A stretch of DNA of 11,745 nucleotides from Bacteroidota bacterium (GTDB taxonomy: Bacteria; Bacteroidota; Bacteroidia; Chitinophagales; Chitinophagaceae): contig CANHUW010000035.1 of the NCBI GenBank assembly GCA_947463975.1, positions 1-11,745 on the forward strand, in the 5' to 3' direction. The notes beneath the pieces are model-generated. The model worked only from the letters and a program-made list of their open reading frames with translations, made no database searches and had not been told where the DNA came from. Position 1 is the first letter of the stretch. Each line of letters opens with the position of its first letter. Below are positions 6,333 to 11,745 of this stretch, piece after piece. The translations under genes and the position numbers were made by a program.

Positions 6333-7415
6333 ATGTTGATGCTAAAAAGCTTAAACCTTGTACAGTTCAGAAATTATGTCCAACAAAGATTTGATTTTAC
6401 TCATCGAATTGTTGGCATAGTTGGACCCAATGGAACTGGGAAAACCAATATTTTGGATGCCCTATATTACCTTTCGTTTTCGAAAAGTTATTTTAATAGG
6501 CCTGATGCACAAAATGTTCATCATCATTTTCAAGGTCTGAGAATTGATGGCCAATATTCCATTGGCAATAAAGATATCTCTATTGCTTGTATTATAAGAG
6601 AGAACCAAAAAAAAGAATTCTATTTTGATGAAACCGCTTACACCAAGTTATCTCATCATATTGGTAAAATTCCCTGTGTAATGATTGCACCCGATGATGT
6701 TCAAATTATCACAGGTACAAGTGAAGAAAGAAGAAAACTGATGGATAGTTTATTGTCCCAATTATATCCGGATTATTTACAACATTTAATTCATTATAAT
6801 AAAGTAATAGTTCAAAGAAATAGTTATCTAAAGCTTGTTGCAGAGCAAGGAAATATAGATGCTATTATTATTGAAGCTTTTAATGAACAATTGATACATC
6901 ATGGAACCATCATCTATCAACATAGAAAAGATTTATTGAGTAATTTACTTCCTGAAATTTTATCTTTATACAACTTATTAGCTGGAAAATTAGATGATAT
7001 TCATATTGAATATCTATCTAGTTTACATTCAAAGTCTTTTAAATTACAATTAGAAGAGTCTTTACAAAAAGACACAATACTACAAAGGACTTCAGTAGGA
7101 ATTCATAAAGACGACTTAATCATTACTATTCAAGGACAAACTTTTAAACAAGAAGCGTCTCAAGGTCAAAGAAAGAGTTTATTATTTGCTATAAGATTGG
7201 CAGAGTGGGTTTTTATAAAAAAAGAAAAAGGTATATCCCCTATTTTATTAATGGACGATATATTTGAAAAATTAGATGAAAATAGAATGATTCAATTATT
7301 GTCATGGGTTCAAGTTCATACGGATGGTCAAGTATTTATTACTGATACACATAAGGATAGAGTTGAAGATCTTTTATCAAAGCATGTGGATGATTTTCAA
7401 TTGATACAATTATAA
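6333..7415 (+). CDS. recF: DNA replication/repair protein RecF
   Basis: An SMC-like ATPase that loads RecA at gapped DNA together with RecO/RecR. With the start at 6333 (MLMLKSLNLVQFRNY) it has 360 residues, the family length. An ATG at 6276 would add a 19-residue hydrophobic tail overlapping the pyrR start, so I reject it; 6339 is the other possible start. Visible motifs are Walker A GPNGTGKT (31-38), IAPDDVQIITG, the RTSVGIHKDDL segment, the ABC signature SQGQRKS (276-282) and Walker B ILLMDD (304-309). All ATPase elements are intact. It diverges from pyrR across 50 bp, which hold a 7-bp inverted repeat (AAAATAC 6300-6306 / GTATTTT 6320-6326). A promoter-like TATTTTG lies 6 bases before the start. 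DUF721 follows after 16 bp. Confidence 0.95.
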   Translation: MLMLKSLNLVQFRNYVQQRFDFTHRIVGIVGPNGTGKTNILDALYYLSFSKSYFNRPDAQNVHHHFQGLRIDGQYSIGNKDISIACIIRENQKKEFYFDETAYTKLSHHIGKIPCVMIAPDDVQIITGTSEERRKLMDSLLSQLYPDYLQHLIHYNKVIVQRNSYLKLVAEQGNIDAIIIEAFNEQLIHHGTIIYQHRKDLLSNLLPEILSLYNLLAGKLDDIHIEYLSSLHSKSFKLQLEESLQKDTILQRTSVGIHKDDLIITIQGQTFKQEASQGQRKSLLFAIRLAEWVFIKKEKGISPILLMDDIFEKLDENRMIQLLSWVQVHTDGQVFITDTHKDRVEDLLSKHVDDFQLIQL

Positions 7416-7427
7416 TACTTAGATTTG
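7401..7427 (+). promoter_or_regulatory. Promoter candidate for the DUF721 gene
   Basis: TTG (7401-7403) is followed by 16 bases and a perfect TAnnTTTG box, TAGATTTG (7420-7427). The box ends only 4 bases before the ATG at 7432, so any transcript from it would be leaderless or nearly so. It partly overlaps the recF 3' end, so the gene could also be read from the recF transcript. Confidence 0.45.
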
Positions 7428-7431
7428 TACC

Positions 7432-7713
7432 ATGGCAGAGTTTAAATTAGGAGATGCTTTAAAACAATTTGTTCAAAATAGTAAATTGAAGAATGGAATA
7501 CGTGCTGCCCAAATTGAAGAAGTATGGTTGGAATTAATGGGAAATACTATTGCCAAATACACTGATAAAATATACATATTTGATCAAAAACTTTTTATAG
7601 AAACAAATGTAGGCCCTTTAAAAAACGAATTAGGGTTTCAAAAGCAACAAATTATAGAAAGAGTAAATGAGAAAATGGGTGAAAAAATAATCATTGATGT
7701 TATTATAAAATAA
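7432..7713 (+). CDS. DUF721 (DciA-like) domain protein
   Basis: A small 93-residue protein consisting almost only of the DUF721 domain: LGDALKQFVQN, RAAQIEEVWLELMGNTIAKYT, IFDQKLFIETNVGPLKNEL, and QKQQIIERVNEKMGEKIIIDVI. DUF721 includes DciA, the ancestral loader or partner of the replicative helicase DnaB, and a DUF721 gene beside recF is a recurrent arrangement. It is much shorter than proteobacterial DciA and lacks a long C-terminal extension, so equivalence in function is inferred. An in-frame stop (TAG 7420-7422) just upstream fixes the ATG at 7432 as the first possible start. It is 16 bp after recF and ends in a terminator. Confidence 0.87.
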   Translation: MAEFKLGDALKQFVQNSKLKNGIRAAQIEEVWLELMGNTIAKYTDKIYIFDQKLFIETNVGPLKNELGFQKQQIIERVNEKMGEKIIIDVIIK

Positions 7714-7736
7714 AAGGGACTTTAGATGTCCCTTTT
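7712..7736. terminator. Bidirectional terminator between DUF721 and CBS genes
   Basis: The arms AAAAGGGAC (7712-7720) and GTCCCTTTT (7728-7736) form a 9-bp stem with a 7-base loop. A T run follows on the plus strand and the A run serves the minus strand. It starts inside the DUF721 stop codon and ends one base before the stop codon of the convergent CBS gene. Confidence 0.88.
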
Positions 7737-8126
7737 TTATTTTTTATCAATGACTTCTCTCATTAAATCATTCATTGTAAGAATTCCCTTGAACTCCATC
7801 TCATCGAAAACAGGCAGATACCTTGTTTTATAAACATTCATTAAAATCATACATCTTTCTAAGTCATCGGAATAACCAATTACTGGATAATTACTAGTCA
7901 TGATATCCTTACAAGTAGCCGTTTCGGACTTTCTTCCTTCTAATTTAATTTTATGGGTATAATCTCTTTCTGACATTAAACCTAGATATTGCTCATCCTT
8001 CATGACTACAACATAACTAAGATTTTCAGCTTTCATTAATGTCAATGCATCTAAGACTTTAGTTTCCGGGGTAACAATATTAAAATGTGGCCCTTTTTTA
8101 GTAAGAATATCTTTAATTTTTGACAT
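7737..8126 (-). CDS. CBS-domain pair protein
   Basis: A 129-residue soluble protein made only of two CBS motifs. The first spans about residues 15-62 (VTPETKVLDALTLMKAENLS, then YLGLMSERDYTHKI). The second spans about 75-127 (IMTSNYPVIGYSDDLERCM, RYLPVFDEMEFKGILTMNDL). Each has the terminal [S/T]-x-x-D adenosine-ribose-binding pattern (SERD and TMND). Such stand-alone Bateman modules sense AMP, ATP or related nucleotides, but no effector domain is attached and no partner is evident. It is about 77 bp downstream of the MauE-like gene on the same strand, with an inverted repeat in between, so it may be separately transcribed. Confidence 0.88.
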   Translation of the reverse strand: MSKIKDILTKKGPHFNIVTPETKVLDALTLMKAENLSYVVVMKDEQYLGLMSERDYTHKIKLEGRKSETATCKDIMTSNYPVIGYSDDLERCMILMNVYKTRYLPVFDEMEFKGILTMNDLMREVIDKK

Positions 8127-8144
8127 AGGGTATAATTTATAGAT

Positions 8145-8182
8145 GAATCAATTCTTTCTAAGTTACTAAAAAGAATTAATTC
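8145..8182. repeat. Inverted repeat (hairpin) between the MauE-like and CBS genes
   Basis: Left arm GAATCAATTCTTT (8145-8157) and right arm AAAGAATTAATTC (8170-8182) pair at 12 of 13 positions around a 12-base loop. There is no T run on the minus strand after it, so it is a poor intrinsic terminator for the upstream gene. It could be an operator for the CBS gene, whose start is 19 bases downstream, or an RNA processing stem. Confidence 0.6.
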
Positions 8183-8203
8183 TATAAAATATATTAATCA
8201 CTC

Positions 8204-9274
8204 TTACTTGATTAAATAGTCAGTATAGGCAGTTTTACTCATGATAGTAGACCCATTCATAATAAATACAGATGGCCAAACTCTTGAAGCAGTTTTAATC
8301 ATAGTAATATCACCAATCAATATGGTTTCATTTGGGAATGAACTAGTTGCACGATCTTTATCAGCAGTAACAATGTATATTAATTTGTATTTATTATGAA
8401 GTTTTTCTAAAAGAACATTCCAAGAAATAGTTGGATCTATTTGACCAGCAAATACTAAAGCATAAGGAGTACTTGTTGAAAATAAAGCATCTGTGGTATC
8501 TTGTCCACTTAGGGTATTTAAAGTAAAATCTTGAATAGGTGCCATAATACCATTCCCTTTCACCACAACAACTTCTTTTCTTGATTTAAAAATATAGGTA
8601 CTATCAAAATCAGCAGGAAAACTAGACGGATCAAATTGGAATATTTTACCATTCTTTTCAAATTCCATATCAAGCCTAATACTATCAGCAATAGCGTTAG
8701 CTGGCAATTTCATTTGTTCAACAATATCTTTTCCAACTTTATACGGTAAACAATCTATAAATGGAAGATGTTGTAGTACATAGTATTGTCCATATCCAAC
8801 TCCAAAAGTTCCAATTAAAATGATTAAAATACCCCATGCTTTGTGTAGATTGGTTTTTACTTTCTTATGATTGATCAATAGTATTACAATAGCTAATAAA
8901 AGCAAAATATCTTTAATAAAAGAAGTTTTTGGAGTTAATGGAATACAATCTCCAAAACATCCACAAGTCTTAATTTTACCAGAAAATAAAGCATAACCTG
9001 TTAAAAAACTAAAGAAAATAATAAGCACCAACAATATCCATAAGGTTTGTTTGTACGGATACTTGATTAATAAAGCTAATCCCGTTACAATTTCTAAAAG
9101 ATTCATCAAAAAAGATAATCCCAGAGTATAGTCATTTAAAAAAGACATCCCCCAAACATCAAAAAATTCTTGCATTTTATAGCTGAGACCTAATGGGTCA
9201 TTGGCTTTAATAAGGCCCGAAAAAATAAACAATAAACCAACTGTCCAACGCAATATTTTAAGGAAGTTTTGCAT
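8204..9274 (-). CDS. BT_3928-type membrane protein: DoxX/MauE-like domain plus thioredoxin-like domain
   Basis: A 356-residue inner-membrane protein. The N-terminal ~165 residues contain about five hydrophobic segments (near 4-22, 50-70, 76-97, 119-135, 146-164) and the MauE/DoxX-like motif CGCFGDC (104-110), preceded by LFSGKIKT. A further conserved cysteine is in DCLPYKVG (174-181). A linker of beta-rich sequence leads to residues ~242-350, which read like a thioredoxin fold: MAPIQDFTLNTLSGQ, YALVFAGQ, KYKLIYIVTADKD, and VWPSVFIMNGS, whose proline fits the cis-proline position. The usual CxxC is absent. The family is widespread in Bacteroidota with no proven function. The MauE link and cysteines suggest involvement in envelope thiol chemistry (inference). 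It starts 20 bp after DUF1599, so the two form an operon. Confidence 0.85.
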   Translation of the reverse strand: MQNFLKILRWTVGLLFIFSGLIKANDPLGLSYKMQEFFDVWGMSFLNDYTLGLSFLMNLLEIVTGLALLIKYPYKQTLWILLVLIIFFSFLTGYALFSGKIKTCGCFGDCIPLTPKTSFIKDILLLLAIVILLINHKKVKTNLHKAWGILIILIGTFGVGYGQYYVLQHLPFIDCLPYKVGKDIVEQMKLPANAIADSIRLDMEFEKNGKIFQFDPSSFPADFDSTYIFKSRKEVVVVKGNGIMAPIQDFTLNTLSGQDTTDALFSTSTPYALVFAGQIDPTISWNVLLEKLHNKYKLIYIVTADKDRATSSFPNETILIGDITMIKTASRVWPSVFIMNGSTIMSKTAYTDYLIK

Positions 9275-9294
9275 AGGGGAAAATTTGAATTTGA

Positions 9295-9840
9295 CTAATG
9301 TTTACCTTCTGCAATTTGAATCAAAGCAAAAGCAGAATAATTTAAGATATCAACGAAATTAGCATCGATGCCTTCACTTATTAATGTTTTTCCATCGTTG
9401 TTTAGAATCTGTCTTATTCTTAATAATTTAACTAAAATAAGGTCGGCATAACTTTCTTGACTCATATCTCTCCATGCTTCACCATAATCATGATTTTTAT
9501 CTAACATGGTTGATTTTGCAAAATGCACGTATTCTTTATACAAAGATTCTACCTTATCAACTTCAATTTCTTCTACTTTGGGATCACCTAATTTTAATTG
9601 TATTAAACCAATTACAGCATAATTTAAAATGCCTTTAAACTCAGAAGCAATATCATCCCCTACTTTTTGATTCCCAATATCTTGTATAGTTCGAATTCTT
9701 AATGCTTTGATAAATATCTGGTCTACAACAGATATAATCCTAAGAACACGCCATGCCGTACCGTAATCTTTGGTTTTTTTAATAAAAATATCGCTGCATG
9801 CTGCTACAGCCTGATCGTATTGTAAAGAAGTTTGACTCAT
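9295..9840 (-). CDS. DUF1599 domain protein with internal duplication
   Basis: A 181-residue soluble protein built of two similar halves. Half 1 has KTKDYGTAWR (22-31), KALRIR (45-50) and ILNYAVIGLIQL (71-82). Half 2 has KNHDYGEAWR (115-124), KLLRIR (138-143) and ILNYSAFALIQI (165-176). The offset between them is 93-94 residues. The conserved D-Y-G-x-A-W-R, K-x-L-R-I-R and D/G-I-L-N-Y residues look like active- or binding-site positions, present in both copies. DUF1599 proteins are usual in Bacteroidota near folP, which here lies divergently 79 bp away; that invites a pterin- or nucleotide-related role, but the function is unknown. It is the first gene of a two-gene operon with the MauE-like protein. 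The ATG at 9840 gives an uninterrupted N-terminal helix. Confidence 0.88.
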   Translation of the reverse strand: MSQTSLQYDQAVAACSDIFIKKTKDYGTAWRVLRIISVVDQIFIKALRIRTIQDIGNQKVGDDIASEFKGILNYAVIGLIQLKLGDPKVEEIEVDKVESLYKEYVHFAKSTMLDKNHDYGEAWRDMSQESYADLILVKLLRIRQILNNDGKTLISEGIDANFVDILNYSAFALIQIAEGKH

Positions 9841-9919
9841 GAAAAATAGCCTAAGTTTCTGTGTTATTAATATCTTTGAACACTTGCAAGATACAGCATA
9901 ACCTATTTATAATAAAACT

Positions 9920-10711
9920 ATGTTCAATAATACTCATATAATGGCGATAATGAACCTTACGCCAGACTCATTTTATGCCAAAAGTAGATTGGCATCAGCT
10001 GAAGAAATAGTAGAAAAAGCAGGTAAATTTATAGAAGAAGGTGCTAGTATTATTGATATAGGTGGACAAAGTACAAGACCTGGAGCCACAATGATTAGTG
10101 CAGAGGAAGAAATTGATAGGGTTGTCCTCGCAATAGAGGTCATTTATAAGGCCTTCCCTACTGTTTCTATCTCAATAGACACCTTTCAATCCGAAGTAGC
10201 AAAAGCGGCTATACATGCGGGGGCTAAAATAGTCAACGATATTAGTTGTGGTAGTTTTGACCCTGAGCTCTTGAAGGTGGTAGCAAGGAACAATACAAGC
10301 TATATTGGGATGCATCATACTGGAACTAAAGATACCATGCATGAAATTCCTGAAAGAGCTGATATTATGCAAGAGTTGATTCATTTTTTCACTCAAAAAA
10401 AACAACTGTTTACAGAAATTGGGATTCATGATTGGATAATTGATCCTGGTTTTGGTTTTGGTAAGACGATTCAGGAGAACTTTTCCATTATTAAAGATTT
10501 AAAAAAACTACACTTTATTAATTTACCAATTTTAGTGGGCGTTTCAAGAAAGTCAAGTATTTATAAAACATTAGGTGTTTCTGCAGAAGAAGCTTTAAAT
10601 GGAACAACTGTGCTTCATACTATGGCAATAAAAAATGGAGCTTCCATATTGAGAGTGCATGATGTTAAAGAAGCAAAACAAGCAATATTATTAATGGAAT
10701 ATTTAAATTAA
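9920..10711 (+). CDS. folP: Dihydropteroate synthase
   Basis: A 263-residue TIM-barrel enzyme joining p-aminobenzoate to 6-hydroxymethyl-dihydropterin diphosphate in folate synthesis; it is the sulfonamide target. All loops are recognisable: MAIMNLTPDSF, IIDIGGQSTRPGA, VSISIDTF, AKIVNDISCG, YIGMHHTG, IIDPGFGFGKT and LVGVSRKSS. The N-terminus is short: only seven residues precede MAIMNLTPDSF, where relatives often have 15-20. An in-frame TAA at 9899-9901 rules out a longer ATG start. A TTG at 9876-9878 is followed only by poor -7 matches, so the promoter is unclear. In many Bacteroidota folP is followed by cdaA; here the next gene is convergent and unrelated. Confidence 0.96.
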   Translation: MFNNTHIMAIMNLTPDSFYAKSRLASAEEIVEKAGKFIEEGASIIDIGGQSTRPGATMISAEEEIDRVVLAIEVIYKAFPTVSISIDTFQSEVAKAAIHAGAKIVNDISCGSFDPELLKVVARNNTSYIGMHHTGTKDTMHEIPERADIMQELIHFFTQKKQLFTEIGIHDWIIDPGFGFGKTIQENFSIIKDLKKLHFINLPILVGVSRKSSIYKTLGVSAEEALNGTTVLHTMAIKNGASILRVHDVKEAKQAILLMEYLN

Positions 10712-10716
10712 ACCAC

Positions 10717-10749
10717 AAAAAAAAGGAGCTGAAATCAGCTCCTTTTTTT
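10717..10749. terminator. Bidirectional terminator between folP and FKBP genes
   Basis: GGAGCTGA (10725-10732) and TCAGCTCC (10735-10742) form a perfect 8-bp core flanked by A8 on the left and T7 on the right, so it can act on both strands. The formal loop is two bases and will open to four. It serves folP (plus) and the FKBP lipoprotein gene (minus). Confidence 0.92.
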
Positions 10750-10765
10750 ATATACATCTGTAAGA

Positions 10766-11626
10766 TTATTTCTTAGTTACATCTTCAATTTCAATATCAA
10801 ATGCTAGGTTTTCGAAAGGCTTAATCACACCATTCGCTTGTGAGCCATAAGCTAACATCGCTGGAATATAAATAGACCCTTTACCACCTTTACCAAAGTA
10901 TTGTAATCCAATCTCCCATCCTGGAATTACTGCACCTGCACCTACTTTAACATCATAAGGCTTACCATCAGGTTTCATATTGGTATCAAATACTTCACCT
11001 TTAAATGTATAGCCTTTATACATTACACTAGCAATCTTAGTACTATCAATCTTAGTAGCTACATCACCTGGAGTTTTGATAGCTACAAAAACACCTTCTG
11101 GAGATTCAATTGCATTTATTTTGTTTTTAGCTAAATAAGCTTTGATAGCTGCAATTTCTTTTTTCTTTTCAATTTCAGTTTCAGCTTTATAATCTTCATC
11201 TACTTTAGCAACATCTGTAAAAACATTGATAATTTCTGCTTTTCCTATGATTACATCTTTTGCTTTGAATACTTCATTCAATTGTAAGACACCCATTTTA
11301 ACTAAGGTATCAATGCTTAAAGAGAATTCAATTTTATCACCTTTCTTAGCTTGCATGATAATTTCAGTGAAAGTATATTTACCTAATTTTGAAGTATCAA
11401 TTGGGAAATACACAGGTATTTGTCCATAAGTTGTACTTAAAACAGTGTCCTTACTTTTTAATTTATACTCTAAATGAATTTTTACAAATTGGCCTTGTGC
11501 TAATTTCTGTGGATTACCAGCGCCATGTGTAATTTTATAAAGCATTCCTGAAGGTGCTTTTTCGTATTGATTACAACTTGCAAACAATACAAGTACTGCG
11601 ACTAATTTTAATGTTGACTTTAACAT
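10766..11626 (-). CDS. FKBP-type peptidyl-prolyl isomerase lipoprotein (tandem FKBP, GldI-like context)
   Basis: A 286-residue envelope protein. The lipoprotein signal is MLKSTLKLVAVLVLFASC, with the lipidated cysteine at 18. Residues ~25-135 look like a degenerate FKBP domain (FVKIHLEYKLKSKD, KKGDKIEFSLSIDTL). A charged helical linker (140-168) follows. The C-terminal FKBP domain (~175-283) keeps the active-site pocket: Y203, F213-D214, V233-I234, W237, Y260 in LAYG and F276. It should fold or isomerise proline bonds in periplasmic or surface proteins. It starts 3 bases after the nrnA stop. An FKBP lipoprotein next to a DHH phosphoesterase recalls gldI of gliding Flavobacteria, but this resemblance rests on recall and architecture, so no symbol is given. 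Confidence 0.9.
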   Translation of the reverse strand: MLKSTLKLVAVLVLFASCNQYEKAPSGMLYKITHGAGNPQKLAQGQFVKIHLEYKLKSKDTVLSTTYGQIPVYFPIDTSKLGKYTFTEIIMQAKKGDKIEFSLSIDTLVKMGVLQLNEVFKAKDVIIGKAEIINVFTDVAKVDEDYKAETEIEKKKEIAAIKAYLAKNKINAIESPEGVFVAIKTPGDVATKIDSTKIASVMYKGYTFKGEVFDTNMKPDGKPYDVKVGAGAVIPGWEIGLQYFGKGGKGSIYIPAMLAYGSQANGVIKPFENLAFDIEIEDVTKK

Positions 11627-11629
11627 GTT

Positions 11630-11745
11630 TTAATTTAATTGAGATAATTGTGTTTTATATGTTTCTAAAATACTTTTAAAATCATTAAAGGTTTGTTCAA
11701 CAGATTTTAAAGAACTTCCACCTGCGGCATTTGCATGCCCACCTC
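11630..11745 (-). CDS. nrnA: C-terminal end of DHH/DHHA1 phosphoesterase, NrnA-like (partial)
   Basis: The minus-strand frame entering from the right edge encodes 37 residues and ends with TAA at 11632-11630. It begins GGHANAAGGSS, the DHHA1-domain GGH-x-x-A-A-G-G signature of NrnA (nanoRNase / 3'-phosphoadenosine 5'-phosphate phosphatase). A final amphipathic helix, roughly SVEQTFNDFKSILETYKTQL, follows. The rest of the gene lies outside the window, so the DHH catalytic domain cannot be checked; RecJ-like or other DHHA1 proteins are possible alternatives. It is read into the FKBP gene 3 bases later, implying an operon. Confidence 0.82.
   Translation of the reverse strand, partial: GGHANAAGGSSLKSVEQTFNDFKSILETYKTQLSQLN

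Noticed and set aside
10172..10429. Minus-strand 85-codon open frame inside folP
   Set aside because: Lies wholly antisense to intact dihydropteroate synthase motifs and shows no family features.

Overview
The window looks like an ordinary, compact stretch of chromosome from a member of the Bacteroidota. A Chitinophagaceae-like bacterium is my best guess, not a demonstrated identity. The signs are AT-rich DNA, almost no Shine-Dalgarno sequences, promoter boxes of the Bacteroidota type (TAnnTTTG close to start codons), and several families typical of the phylum: a BT_3928-type DoxX/MauE membrane protein, DUF1599, a WbqC-like protein, a LEA-type-2 lipoprotein, an FKBP lipoprotein next to nrnA, and DUF721 next to recF. 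I see no rRNA, tRNA, CRISPR array, IS element, phage gene or composition break. No gene-free stretch reaches 300 bases.

Layout. Bases 1-157 hold the 3' end of an unrecognised gene, closed by a strong terminator. A BlaI-type repressor and an M56 (BlaR1-like) membrane metalloprotease follow as a two-gene operon (263-2069), with TTCGTA/TACGAA half-sites in front. The protease gene overlaps the end of a convergent WbqC-family gene (2055-2654). That gene diverges from a LEA-2 lipoprotein gene (2693-3163) across 38 bp that contain a near-perfect 18-bp palindrome.

Next is a pyrimidine block: pyrE (minus strand), a NUDIX hydrolase (plus), then a minus-strand run pyrR-pyrB-coaD (6282 down to 4300). 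This supplies two de novo UMP enzymes (aspartate carbamoyltransferase and orotate phosphoribosyltransferase), the PyrR regulator/uracil phosphoribosyltransferase, and the CoA-pathway enzyme phosphopantetheine adenylyltransferase. pyrB appears to have its own promoter behind pyrR.

The pyrR start diverges from recF (6333-7415), which is followed by a short DUF721/DciA-like gene. These two are DNA repair and replication genes. A bidirectional terminator separates them from a minus-strand CBS-pair protein. Then come a MauE-like/thioredoxin-like fusion membrane protein and a duplicated DUF1599 protein (transcribed DUF1599 to fusion). folP (dihydropteroate synthase) diverges from DUF1599 and ends at a second bidirectional terminator. 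Beyond it lie a tandem-FKBP lipoprotein and, at the edge, the C-terminal end of nrnA, transcribed nrnA to FKBP.

I found no convincing new multi-gene system. The points worth a second look are regulatory or architectural: the BlaI half-sites, the palindromic divergent promoter, promoter boxes almost touching start codons, the absence of a PyrR attenuator leader, the thioredoxin-like domain without CxxC, the DUF1599 duplication, and convergent gene ends that overlap or abut with no terminator.
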